From: Sabulibacter ruber
GTDB lineage: Bacteria > Bacteroidota > Bacteroidia > Cytophagales > Hymenobacteraceae
DNA length: 64,000 nt
Direction: 5' to 3'
NCBI RefSeq assembly: GCF_017355955.1
Contig: NZ_JAFFID010000001.1
Location: 2,542,001 to 2,606,000 of the forward strand
A model generated the notes under the pieces. The model did no database searches, was not told the DNA's origin, and worked only from the letters and a program-made list of their open reading frames with translations. Below are positions 25,212-33,098 of the stretch, piece after piece; position 1 is the stretch's first letter, and every line of letters starts with the position of its first letter. The position numbers and the translations under genes are program-made.

Positions 25212-26639
25212 CTATGGCAGCGCTGCCTCCAGCATGGCTTCGCCAAATAAAAGCAAACTGGCCAGGGAAGCGGCCTGGTGCCTGATCTCCCGTAAAGCCG
25301 TGGATTCATACAGCAATCCTTTCAGCGGAGGACCTAAAGTGAATAGGTTCTCTATGGGTAGGCCTTCGGCGTTGAGCAGGTTCCCGGCAGGGGTGGCGGT
25401 TACGCCCATTTTCAGGTCATCGGGGCAGATCAAACCCTCGCTCAGCAATTGCTGCACCAGGGGATCTTTGCTTTTGGTGTAATCGCAGAGCGGACCGGTG
25501 CAGTTGATGACCATGGCAACTTCCAGTATTTGGGTACCGGTGTTGCCCCTCTCCCTGATCTCTGCGTGGACCATTTTCCCGTTGGCGTGGAGGTCCACCA
25601 GAGAGGCGGCTTTCACCTCTAGTTGCCCTTTCTCCTGCAGTTGCCGGAGCATGAGGGAAGAGGCAAGCGGCATCCGGTGCCGGTGTATTTCCCAATAGGG
25701 TTTCACATGCCTAAGGAACTGTTTTTTCTCCTGAAACGAAAAATTATGCCAGATACCCGAGAGCGAATCCCGCAAGGCATCTACCACGCTGTGCCAGGCA
25801 TACCCTTCCTGGGCAGCTTTTCTCACCTCTTTTCTGAGGAGTCGCATCGCTTTCAAAGGAGAAAGAGGCCGCTGAAGACGCACTGGAGCCAAAGGGTAAG
25901 GCACGGCGTCCACTTGATGGGTCTGCGGGAGCAAGCCATGCCGGGAAACCACGTATATTTTGCCCTGATGCCCTTTCTTTACCAGACTGCCCACCAGATC
26001 TACCATGGTCAGGCTGGAGCCCAGCAGCAGAACGGGCGCGTGCGCCGGCAACGCGTTCAGGATTTCCGGAGACCAGGGCGAGGCTTTGTACAGAGGACTC
26101 TGGTAAAAGGCTTTGTTGGGAATGGGAAGGTCGGCGGGCGGAAGATTACCAAGTGCCAGCACCACTTTCTGGGCCATTACCTGAGAGCCGTTTCTCAGTG
26201 ACACTGCAAAAGAATAGTTCTTCCCTCTTTTCTCCACAGCCAGCACCTCCTGAGTCAGCCGCACCAGCCGAACTCCTTTCAACGCATCGGCTTCGGCCAC
26301 CGCCAGGCAATCCTCTACGTAATCGCCGAAGACACATCGCGGAACAAAAGAGTCTGGGCTTATCGGGTCCGGCAAAAGCGTTGGATAGACGGGTTGGTGC
26401 TCCGTTAACCAATCCAGAAAATGATGGGGCATCTCGGGGAACAAGGTCATGCGGGCCGCCGGTACATTCAAAGGTTGGAAAGGCAAACTGCTGCTGTAGG
26501 CCACTCCCCGGTGCATTTTCCGGGGTTCCTTTTCTATGAGATAAACCGTGGTGGCCTCCCGGGCCGTTCTCAGCAGGTGGATAGCCGTCAGGGTCCCACT
26601 TAATCCTCCTCCCACAATGGCAATGCTTGTATGATCCAT
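25212..26639 (-). CDS. FAD/NAD(P)-binding protein (NAD_binding_9 / YdhS-like)
   Basis: 475 residues. It starts directly with a dinucleotide-binding motif, IAIVGGGLSGTLTAIHLLR (residues 6-24), then GVAYSSSLPFQPLNVPAARM and HHFLDWL, which mark the FAD/NAD(P)-binding family of YdhS/HcaD-like uncharacterised proteins. An internal ALGNLPP and a later VINCTGP motif fit the NAD(P) and FAD lobes. Related genes often neighbour cysteine dioxygenase or sulfur-metabolism genes in other bacteria, but I cannot verify that here. It lies upstream of and codirectional with the susC operon, separated by about 220 bp and a predicted promoter, so it is probably a separate transcript. Confidence 0.8.
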   Translation of the reverse strand: MDHTSIAIVGGGLSGTLTAIHLLRTAREATTVYLIEKEPRKMHRGVAYSSSLPFQPLNVPAARMTLFPEMPHHFLDWLTEHQPVYPTLLPDPISPDSFVPRCVFGDYVEDCLAVAEADALKGVRLVRLTQEVLAVEKRGKNYSFAVSLRNGSQVMAQKVVLALGNLPPADLPIPNKAFYQSPLYKASPWSPEILNALPAHAPVLLLGSSLTMVDLVGSLVKKGHQGKIYVVSRHGLLPQTHQVDAVPYPLAPVRLQRPLSPLKAMRLLRKEVRKAAQEGYAWHSVVDALRDSLSGIWHNFSFQEKKQFLRHVKPYWEIHRHRMPLASSLMLRQLQEKGQLEVKAASLVDLHANGKMVHAEIRERGNTGTQILEVAMVINCTGPLCDYTKSKDPLVQQLLSEGLICPDDLKMGVTATPAGNLLNAEGLPIENLFTLGPPLKGLLYESTALREIRHQAASLASLLLFGEAMLEAALP

Positions 26640-26880
26640 TCTAATCTTGTTTAGGGCCTAGTGTAAAGTGCGAAAACGAGTTGGAAGGAGTAAGGAAAAG
26701 TAAGCCTAAAGAGTAGTAAGCAAATCAATTATGCGGGTTTGTACCTATACGAGGACAGCCGTAGGGGGTTAGTGAATTTATTCTTATTCAATCCGATTTT
26801 CATCTATCCTACCCCACTCTAGCTTCCATCGAACTCAAACGCCCGCCCGGCTGTTTTCAGAGCAAAAGTCTAGAGTTCCA

Positions 26881-26914
26881 TTTTAAGACTGATTTCCTGA
26901 AAACAGGCTTAAAA
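26881..26914. repeat. GTTTTC-core palindromic element, copy 9
   Basis: TTTTAAGACTGATTTCCTGA followed by AAACAGGCTTAAAAC pairs TTTTAAG with CTTAAAA around the core. The gap 26640-26979 otherwise holds a partial second core at 26850 and the promoter of the radical SAM gene. Confidence 0.6.
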
Positions 26915-26964
26915 CGCCTTTCCCAACTCAGCACTCCGAACTCAAGACTCAGAACTCCTTTTAG

Positions 26965-26972
26965 TACCTTTG
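26965..26972 (+). promoter_or_regulatory. Bacteroidota -7 box (TACCTTTG) immediately before the radical SAM gene
   Basis: Exact TAnnTTTG match ending only 7 bp before the TTG start at 26980, which would make the mRNA leaderless or nearly so. Confidence 0.55.
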
Positions 26973-26979
26973 CCCAAAA

Positions 26980-29196
26980 TTGAATCCGTTGACTTCCGCT
27001 CCTAAAATCCTGCTCATCACGCCGCCGCTCACGCAGCTGAACACGCCCTATCCGGCCACCGCTTACATCAAAGGTTTCCTACGCGGTCGGGGCTTTGACG
27101 TGGCTCAAGCTGATTTTGGATTGGAGTTGGTATTGCGCCTGTTTTCCCGCAAAGGCTTGAACCAGGTGTTCCAGGCCATCTTGGACGGCACTTACGAGCT
27201 ATCGGATAACAGCCAGCGGATGCTGCGCCTGCGTAAGTCGTACATGGATACCATTGAGCCGGTCATTCGTTTTCTGCAGGGCCGCGACAGCACGCTAGCC
27301 CATCCTATTGCTATGGGTTCTTTCCTACCTGAGGCGAGTCGTTTTCTGCAGTTAGCGGATTTAGAGGAAGCCTTCGGAACGATGGGCATCACTGATAGAG
27401 CCCGACACTTGGCCACCCTGTACCTGGAGGATTTAGCGGATTTGATTAAAGAGACTGTGTGCCCGCACTTCGGCTTCAGCCGCTACGCGGATAAACTTGC
27501 CATGAGCGCCACCTCTTTTGACCCGCTAGAAGAAGAACTGCAAACGACTCCTAATTTGGTAGACCAGATGCTGCTGGATTTGTTAGCCGAACGGATGCAG
27601 GAAGTGCAGCCTGAGGTGGTGGGTTTCTCCGTTCCCTTCCCAGGTAACCTGTACGGTGCGTTGCGACTGGCGCAGTTCATCAAGCAAAAGTACCCGCACG
27701 TGAAAACCCTCATGGGCGGCGGCTACCCCAACACCGAACTGAGAAGCCTGCGCGAGCCACGCATTTTCAAATACATTGATTTTATCACGTTGGATGACGG
27801 AGAAGGTCCGTGGCTGAAGCTGCTGGAGCATTTCCAAGGCCAGCGTTCTATAGAGCAACTGCAGCGCACCTTCTTGCTGCTGAACGGCGAGGTGCAGTAC
27901 CTCAACGGCTCCACCGATGCCGATATCCCGCACACAGAGGTAGGTACGCCTGACTACAGTGACCTGAAACTGCACGAGTACCTGAGCGTGGTGGAAGTGC
28001 TCAACCCCATGCACCGCCTCTGGTCCGATGGTCGCTGGAACAAGCTCACTGTGGCACACGGCTGCTACTGGAAACGCTGCTCTTTCTGCGACATTACCTT
28101 AGATTACATCGCCCGCTACGAGACCGCGCCGGCCACGCTGCTGGTAGACCGCATTGAGCAGATCATCGCCCAGACTGGTCAAACTGGTTTCCACTTCGTG
28201 GATGAGGCCGCGCCGCCACTGGCCCTCCGTGACTTGGCCATTGAACTGCTCCGCCGGGGCGTGAAGATTACCTGGTGGGGAAACATCCGCTTTGAGAAAA
28301 CCTTCTCCGCTGATCTTTGCCGCTTGCTAGCAGCTAGTGGTTGTATTGCGGTATCTGGCGGATTGGAAGTAGCCTCTGACCGCCTCCTGGCGAAGATGGA
28401 AAAAGGCGTGAGCATTGCCCAAGTAGCTAGAGTGACGCGTGATTTTACCGCTGCAGGTATCATGGTGCACGCCTATCTGATGTACGGTTTCCCCACCCAA
28501 ACCGCGCAGGAAACCATTGACTCCTTGGAAGTGGTGCGGCAGCTGTTTGAACAGAACGTGATTCAGAGTGGATACTGGCACCGTTTCTCCATGACCGCCC
28601 ACAGTCCGGTGGGTAAGAACCCTGAGAAATATGGAGTAGTAAAAGTAGGCCCGGAACCCGGCTTGTTTGCTGATAATGACTTGTGGCATGAGGACCCACA
28701 AGGAGCCGACCACGAGCTTTTCGGGGCTGGTTTGGCGAAAGCGTTGTATAACTACATGCATGGCATCGGGCTGGAGGAGCCGCTTTCGTTTTGGTTTGAT
28801 TTCAAGGTTCCTCGTGCTTCTCATCCTAAGAACATGATTGCCCAAGCCGTGGAAGCCATCGGCAAACCGGATTCTGAGAAGCAGAACCTTCGCGTACTGT
28901 GGCTGGGTAATGCCCCGGAAATAGAAGTAGTCACCAAAACAAAGAAAGGCCGCACCTTCCACAACGCCCTGCTCACCTTCACGGAGAAAACCGAGGAGTA
29001 CGAGATCAGAACCTCGCCGGAGATTGGTCAATGGCTGCACCGCTGGCTCACCCGTCTGGCAGAGGATTACGGCACCAAGTTCCTACTGAAAGATATGGCC
29101 GCTGATTACCCTGAGGGCCAGATGTTCACCTTCCAGGAGTTCCTGATCACGGATACGTGGCTGGATTTACGGGAACGGGGCTTGCTTGTGGTGTAA
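26980..29196 (+). CDS. B12-binding-domain radical SAM protein
   Basis: 738 residues. An N-terminal B12-binding-like Rossmann part (KILLITPPLTQLNTPYPATA, then VGFSVPFPGNLYGALRLA and TLMGGGYPNTELR at about 195-255) precedes a radical SAM domain. Its cluster motif is HGCYWKRCSFCD, that is CX4CX2C instead of the common CX3CX2C, at about residue 360. The following VSGGLEVASDRLLAKMEKGVS block is the SAM-binding region. The start is TTG at 26980; no ATG lies nearby and the sequence from this codon matches family N-termini. Likely reaction: radical chemistry, perhaps B12-dependent methylation, on an unknown substrate. No biosynthetic partners are adjacent. Confidence 0.85.
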   Translation: MNPLTSAPKILLITPPLTQLNTPYPATAYIKGFLRGRGFDVAQADFGLELVLRLFSRKGLNQVFQAILDGTYELSDNSQRMLRLRKSYMDTIEPVIRFLQGRDSTLAHPIAMGSFLPEASRFLQLADLEEAFGTMGITDRARHLATLYLEDLADLIKETVCPHFGFSRYADKLAMSATSFDPLEEELQTTPNLVDQMLLDLLAERMQEVQPEVVGFSVPFPGNLYGALRLAQFIKQKYPHVKTLMGGGYPNTELRSLREPRIFKYIDFITLDDGEGPWLKLLEHFQGQRSIEQLQRTFLLLNGEVQYLNGSTDADIPHTEVGTPDYSDLKLHEYLSVVEVLNPMHRLWSDGRWNKLTVAHGCYWKRCSFCDITLDYIARYETAPATLLVDRIEQIIAQTGQTGFHFVDEAAPPLALRDLAIELLRRGVKITWWGNIRFEKTFSADLCRLLAASGCIAVSGGLEVASDRLLAKMEKGVSIAQVARVTRDFTAAGIMVHAYLMYGFPTQTAQETIDSLEVVRQLFEQNVIQSGYWHRFSMTAHSPVGKNPEKYGVVKVGPEPGLFADNDLWHEDPQGADHELFGAGLAKALYNYMHGIGLEEPLSFWFDFKVPRASHPKNMIAQAVEAIGKPDSEKQNLRVLWLGNAPEIEVVTKTKKGRTFHNALLTFTEKTEEYEIRTSPEIGQWLHRWLTRLAEDYGTKFLLKDMAADYPEGQMFTFQEFLITDTWLDLRERGLLVV

Positions 29197-29206
29197 AACC
29201 TGAATA

Positions 29207-29239
29207 TGGGCTGTTTTCTGGGAAAAAGCCTGTAAACGG
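29207..29239. repeat. GTTTTC-core palindromic element, copy 10
   Basis: GGGCTGTTTTCTGGGAAAAA followed by GCCTGTAAAC, an imperfect core hairpin starting 10 bp after the radical SAM stop. Confidence 0.5.
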
Positions 29240-29253
29240 TATTGGCATAGACA

Positions 29254-29360
29254 CTCGTAGGACCTTCGGACACTACGAGGTCTTTTGAGCATCTCTATGG
29301 GGCGGAAGTAACTTAAAGGAATCTTAAAGCAAGTCACGGAAGTAACTTCCGCGCCATAGA
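29254..29360. repeat. Hairpin pair and 16-bp inverted repeat (REP-like)
   Basis: CTCGTAG (29254-29260) pairs with CTACGAG (29273-29279). Further on, arms at 29294-29309 and 29345-29360 (TCTATGGGGCGGAAGT and ACTTCCGCGCCATAGA) match at 15 of 16 positions, and GGAAGTAACTTCC at 29338-29350 is a palindrome. No coding potential; not the GTTTTC family. Confidence 0.6.
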
Positions 29361-29391
29361 AATAAAGCAGAGTAGATTACTGATTGTACAT

Positions 29392-29437
29392 AAACTGAAT
29401 CGGGGCTGTTTTGGTGAAAACAGCCCCGATTCAGTTT
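29392..29437. terminator. 21-bp perfect hairpin with GTTTT/AAAAC core (copy 11)
   Basis: The arms 29392-29412 and 29417-29437 are exact inverted repeats with loop GGTG. The inner part is the GGCTGTTTT/AAAACAGCC core and the outer part, AAACTGAATC/GATTCAGTTT, is specific to this site. It follows the minus-strand gene ending at 29443 by 5 bp. Confidence 0.8.
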
Positions 29438-29442
29438 TATAG

Positions 29443-29733
29443 TTAGTACTGGTACTCCGCTCTTTTCTGCTCCCATTCATGAAACGGCAGAAAGGTTTCT
29501 TCTCTTTCTTCGTCAAAGTAAATCCAACCATTCGCAGCCGTAGACAAGTCTTGTAATGTAGCTATGACATGGGAGGTGAACTTAAGTCTACCGTACTCTT
29601 TCATTTCTCCCTGCAGAGCTTTCCATAAATGAAATTCAAGGTCTTTCATCCAAGCAGCGCGATAGGCCTCCTCAGACAAAAAACTCATATACTCAGCCAG
29701 GGCACGTTGTGATGGGGTTAAATCAAGAAGCAT
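29443..29733 (-). CDS. Small hypothetical cytosolic protein
   Basis: 96 residues from the ATG at 29733; an in-frame TTG at 29748 is a weaker alternative. The sequence MLLDLTPSQRALAEYMSFLSEE is followed by many Glu, Lys and aromatic residues and DEEREETFLPFHEWEQKRAE near the end. No signal, membrane segment or family recognised. It begins 21 bp after the stop of the DUF6624 gene on the same strand, so it is probably cotranscribed with it. A long hairpin follows its stop. Confidence 0.6.
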   Translation of the reverse strand: MLLDLTPSQRALAEYMSFLSEEAYRAAWMKDLEFHLWKALQGEMKEYGRLKFTSHVIATLQDLSTAANGWIYFDEEREETFLPFHEWEQKRAEYQY

Positions 29734-29754
29734 CTTTTTGGACGACAAAATCCA

Positions 29755-30648
29755 TTACTGGTTGAACAGTTTCAAATACTCGCTAATCGGGCCTAAGCCC
29801 ATCTCGGCGCGGCGTTTGTCTAAGTTGGCTTCGTCTTCCACTTTGTAGAGCTCGTACTTTTTAGTGGTGGGGTTCATCTGCATCTGGCTGCCATAGAGTT
29901 GGGGCAATCCGCGGTTCATGCGCACACGGTCTTCCATGAGGGCCAGGCTGCTTTTGGAAGCTTCGCCTTTGGCAGCGGCTTCGCGCAACAGAGGCAAGTA
30001 CTTCTCCATGAGTTCACGGTCAGAGTGCTGAATTACCAGGAACGCAGCCTGGCTGGCTTGTTGCCCCACCAGGCTTTTGCCCGGCCAGCCATGTTTCTCT
30101 ATGATCTCAACTAGTTGTTGTTGGTTGATTTTGTCCTGGGCCTCCATTTTTGCCATCAGGTCTTTCCACTGCTGGGATTCCATGCCGTAGTTTTTCTGCA
30201 CAGAATCAACCATGGCGCGGTAAAGCTGATCGGTCTCAAGGATTTTCTCCAGTTGGGCTTTCAGGGGTTTGTTGTAGTTGGCTTCCAGTTTGGCGAGCTT
30301 AGCATCCAGGTCTTGCACCAGTTTAGCCCAGCGTTTATCTGTGTGCAGGCTGGCAAGATCAGTGTCTTTCTGGAGGTGGCTTTTGTTTTCCCAGCCTTTT
30401 GTCACGGCTTGGTTTAGGTAGGTGAAGGCTTTGTTTTTATCGCCGGCCAGAGCCCAGGAACAAGCCGCGTTGTAATAGTCGGTGCTGGTGGCTTTGCCGG
30501 TTTTCAGGAACTGGTCATAAAGCTGACCGGAGCCTTTGTAGTCTTTGGCCTGGTACCTGGCAAACGCATCAGAAGCGGTTTGCGCAAAGGCATATTGCCC
30601 GGGGCCAAGCAACAGCAACAAGAAGAAAGCGTAAACAAACTTTTTCAT
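29755..30648 (-). CDS. Secreted DUF6624-like protein with TPR-like N-terminal half
   Basis: 297 residues. The signal peptide is MKKFVYAFFLLLLLGPGQYAFA (cleavage before QTASDAF; the string is shown here only up to its cleavage region). Residues 25-120 resemble a TPR-like array (FARYQAKDYKGSGQLYDQFLKTG, then YYNAACSWALAGDKNKAFTYL-type repeats). Residues 140-290 carry the DUF6624 pattern: QWKDLMAKMEAQDKINQQQL, IEKHGWPGKSLVG, QHSDRELMEKYLPLLREA and LMEDRVRMNRGLPQLYGSQ. It is probably periplasmic. Members of this family are widespread in Bacteroidota and lack a known function. Good confidence in the gene, none in the function. Confidence 0.75.
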   Translation of the reverse strand: MKKFVYAFFLLLLLGPGQYAFAQTASDAFARYQAKDYKGSGQLYDQFLKTGKATSTDYYNAACSWALAGDKNKAFTYLNQAVTKGWENKSHLQKDTDLASLHTDKRWAKLVQDLDAKLAKLEANYNKPLKAQLEKILETDQLYRAMVDSVQKNYGMESQQWKDLMAKMEAQDKINQQQLVEIIEKHGWPGKSLVGQQASQAAFLVIQHSDRELMEKYLPLLREAAAKGEASKSSLALMEDRVRMNRGLPQLYGSQMQMNPTTKKYELYKVEDEANLDKRRAEMGLGPISEYLKLFNQ

Positions 30649-30756
30649 GGGGTAGGGTTTGGTGTTTTTCTAAGTGAATGTATGTAGAAAAAGCAGTTCC
30701 TACCAGAGTTTAACACTCTTTAACAATTCTGTGCGGTTGTCAACACCTCAGTTTAT

Positions 30757-31290
30757 TTAGACTGAGCGCTGCATGTACAGGTCGCGCTGCACATCCTGCC
30801 CTACCACAAAGGTTAACTCGCCCGCCTCTGCAAAACCGTATTTCTGGTAAAACCTAATGGCGCGGTGGTTGCTTTCCCACACGGTGAGCCACACCACATC
30901 ATGCCCGTTTTGCTGGGCGCGTTCTAAGCTCATTTTCATCAAAGTGTCGCCTAAACCCCTCCCTGTCCAGGCTTGCAGCAGGTACAGACGGCTGATCTGA
31001 AATGGCTTTTGGCCGGAGATCTCGGGCGGAGCCGGGGCGGTGTTCCACTTCACGTAAGCCACGGCTTCTCCTTCGGCTTCCACAATCAGGAACTCGGTGT
31101 GGGGGGCGGCTAACTCAGCGGCCTGCAATTCCGGAGAGTACATGGTGGGGTGAAACGCTTCCATGTCCTCGGGTTTGTTGTAGGGAGCAAACGTTTCGTC
31201 AAACGTGCGCCAACCCAGATCGGCGAGCAAATAAGCATCGGCGGCAGTGGCGGCCCGGAAGGTAAACTGGTCTGAAGGTAAAGCAGGCAT
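30757..31290 (-). CDS. GNAT family N-acetyltransferase
   Basis: 177 residues. The N-terminal FRAATAADAYLLADLGWRTF is a typical GNAT start. The central VEAEGEAVAYVKW and ISRLYLLQAWTGRGLGDTLM form strand 4 and the acetyl-CoA pyrophosphate loop (Q/RxxGxG/A as WTGRGLG). The end, ESNHRAIRFYQKYGFAEAGEL, is motif B. It should transfer an acetyl group from acetyl-CoA to an amine; the substrate is unknown. A CAAAGGTA box (minus-strand TACCTTTG) lies 15 bp upstream of the ATG, so the leader is very short. Divergent from paoABC. Confidence 0.88.
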   Translation of the reverse strand: MPALPSDQFTFRAATAADAYLLADLGWRTFDETFAPYNKPEDMEAFHPTMYSPELQAAELAAPHTEFLIVEAEGEAVAYVKWNTAPAPPEISGQKPFQISRLYLLQAWTGRGLGDTLMKMSLERAQQNGHDVVWLTVWESNHRAIRFYQKYGFAEAGELTFVVGQDVQRDLYMQRSV

Positions 31291-31304
31291 GCAGAAATTT
31301 TCGG

Positions 31305-31312
31305 CAAAGGTA
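31305..31312 (-). promoter_or_regulatory. Bacteroidota -7 box for the GNAT gene
   Basis: TACCTTTG on the minus strand, an exact TAnnTTTG match, 15 bp before the ATG at 31290. Confidence 0.5.
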
Positions 31313-31328
31313 CAGAGTACAATGCTTT

Positions 31329-31366
31329 AGTTTTCTGCCCGTTTTGAGGAAAGCAGGCAGAAAACT
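31329..31366. repeat. GTTTTC-core palindromic element, copy 12 (11-bp perfect arms)
   Basis: AGTTTTCTGCC (31329-31339) and GGCAGAAAACT (31356-31366), with inner CGTTTTGAGGAAAGCA. Located between divergent promoters. Confidence 0.7.
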
Positions 31367-31451
31367 CCTGCCGGTGAAGCCTAATTTAGACTGCTTCTAA
31401 GTGCACACCTGCGTATACTAGAGTTTGATTTCGCAATCCAATCTTATTCAT

Positions 31452-32105
31452 ATGTCTAAAGACCATTCCCCTGACCAGTTTCTTCCGGAAAACGAGGGCG
31501 GTCAATCCCATTCAGATGCCCGGCGCACCTTCCTGAAGCAATCTTCCATCTTAACGGCGCTGGCCCTTACCCCCACGGCGGCCATCAAGGCGGCTGAACT
31601 GAAATTTGAGGAGAAAGTGGCGGCGGTGTTCGAGAAAGTGAACATCACGCTGGACATCAACGGCAAGAAACAGAAGCTAGCAGTAGAGCCGCGCACCACC
31701 CTGCTGGACTTGCTGCGCGAGCAGCTGAACCTCACCGGCACCAAGAAAGGCTGTGATTACGGCCAGTGCGGAGCCTGCACTGTACACGTAGACGGGCAGC
31801 GTGTGTTGTCTTGCCTCACCTTAGCCGCTATGGCAGACGGTAAAGACATCACCACCATTGAGGGCCTTGCCAACGGCGACAAACTGCACCCCATGCAGGA
31901 GGCTTTCATCAAGCATGACGGTTTCCAGTGCGGGTACTGCACGCCGGGCCAGATCATGAGCGCGGTAGCCTGCATCAGGGAAGGCCACGCTGACTCTGAC
32001 GAGGAGATCCGCGAGTACATGAGCGGGAATCTTTGCCGGTGCGGCGCCTACCCCAACATTGTCAATGCCATAAAAGAGGTTAAAAACGGAGGACACAAAG
32101 TATGA
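31452..32105 (+). CDS. paoA: Aldehyde/xanthine dehydrogenase-type 2Fe-2S subunit with Tat signal (PaoA/YagT-like)
   Basis: 217 residues from the ATG at 31452; a TTG 27 bp upstream is the only alternative. A twin-arginine signal is visible, ARRTFLKQSSILTALALTP (about residues 25-43), so the complex is exported folded to the periplasm. The first [2Fe-2S] site is CDYGQCGACTVHVDGQRVLSC-like in its cysteine spacing (four Cys between about residues 103 and 126). The second site is CGYC...CRCG near 160-200. It passes electrons from the molybdenum site to FAD. An imperfect TAGAGTTTG box lies at 31419-31427. The stop overlaps the start of the next gene (ATGA at 32102-32105). Full length for the family. 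Confidence 0.9.
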   Translation: MSKDHSPDQFLPENEGGQSHSDARRTFLKQSSILTALALTPTAAIKAAELKFEEKVAAVFEKVNITLDINGKKQKLAVEPRTTLLDLLREQLNLTGTKKGCDYGQCGACTVHVDGQRVLSCLTLAAMADGKDITTIEGLANGDKLHPMQEAFIKHDGFQCGYCTPGQIMSAVACIREGHADSDEEIREYMSGNLCRCGAYPNIVNAIKEVKNGGHKV

Positions 32106-33085
32106 TACCGTTTCAGTACGTAAAACCCAGCAAGCAGAAAGCGGCCATTGACACCGTAGCCAAAGATGACACCGCCATGTTCATTGCCGGAGGCACTAAC
32201 TTGGTAGATCTCATGAAGCGCGGCATCATGAACCCTGAAAAGCTGGTGGACATCAACAAACTGCCGCTCCGCAAGATTGAGAAAGAAGACGGGCACGTGC
32301 GCATTGGCGCCCTGGCCTTGAACGGGGCCGTGGCCGAAGACAAGCTGATCCTGGAAAAGCACCCACTGTTGTCGCAAGCCCTGAACGCTGGGGCTTCGGC
32401 GCAGCTCCGGAACATGGCCACCGTAGGCGGGAACATCATGCAGCGCACCCGTTGCAATTACTTCTATGACACCAACCTGCCCTGCAACAAACGTGAACCC
32501 GGCTCTGGCTGCGGCGCTTTGCAAGGCTTCAACCGCATGCACGCCATCTTTGGGCACAGCGACAAATGCATTGCCGTTAACCCCAGCGATATGAACGTGG
32601 CCCTGGTAGCGCTTGATGCCGTGGTGCTGGTCTCAGGCCCTAAAGGCGACCGAAGAATCCCGTTTGCGGAGTTCCACCGCCTGCCCGGCGATACCCCGCA
32701 AATCCATACCAACCTGCAGAAAGGCGAACTGATTACGGCGGTTGACATACCTGAGCACCCATACACCAAACACGTGAACTACCTAAAAGTGCGGGACCGG
32801 ACGTCCTATGCTTTTGCCCTCGTTTCAGTAGCCGCGGCGCTGGACCTGGATGGCAGCAACATCAAATCCGCCAGGTTAGCCATGGGCGGTGTGGCGCACA
32901 AACCGTGGCGCCTGCAGGAGGCCGAGCAGTTCCTGGCCGGCAAACCCGCCACCGAGGCTTCTTTCCGCCAGGCCGCCGAGATTGCCATGCGTGGCGCAAA
33001 AGCATTTGAACACAACCAATTCAAGTTGAAACTAGGCCCTAACACCATTGTACAGGCGCTGAAAAATGCGGCAGCAGCCGTGTAA
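32102..33085 (+). CDS. paoB: FAD-binding subunit of periplasmic molybdenum aldehyde oxidoreductase (PaoB/YagS-like)
   Basis: 327 residues. The N-terminal FAD-binding PCMH-type fold has FIAGGTNLVDLMKRGI (about residues 28-43) and ATVGGNIMQRTRCNYF. Cysteines in TRCNYFYDTNLPCNKREPGS and the following CGAL and KCIAV (about residues 118-160) match the extra [4Fe-4S] cluster region that distinguishes PaoB/YagS-like subunits. A C-terminal CO-dehydrogenase flavoprotein domain contains VRDRTSYAFALVSVAAALDL. It relays electrons from the 2Fe-2S subunit to the external acceptor. It overlaps the previous stop by 4 bp, so translational coupling is likely. Confidence 0.9.
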   Translation: MIPFQYVKPSKQKAAIDTVAKDDTAMFIAGGTNLVDLMKRGIMNPEKLVDINKLPLRKIEKEDGHVRIGALALNGAVAEDKLILEKHPLLSQALNAGASAQLRNMATVGGNIMQRTRCNYFYDTNLPCNKREPGSGCGALQGFNRMHAIFGHSDKCIAVNPSDMNVALVALDAVVLVSGPKGDRRIPFAEFHRLPGDTPQIHTNLQKGELITAVDIPEHPYTKHVNYLKVRDRTSYAFALVSVAAALDLDGSNIKSARLAMGGVAHKPWRLQEAEQFLAGKPATEASFRQAAEIAMRGAKAFEHNQFKLKLGPNTIVQALKNAAAAV

Positions 33086-33098
33086 TCCTTCTCACTTT

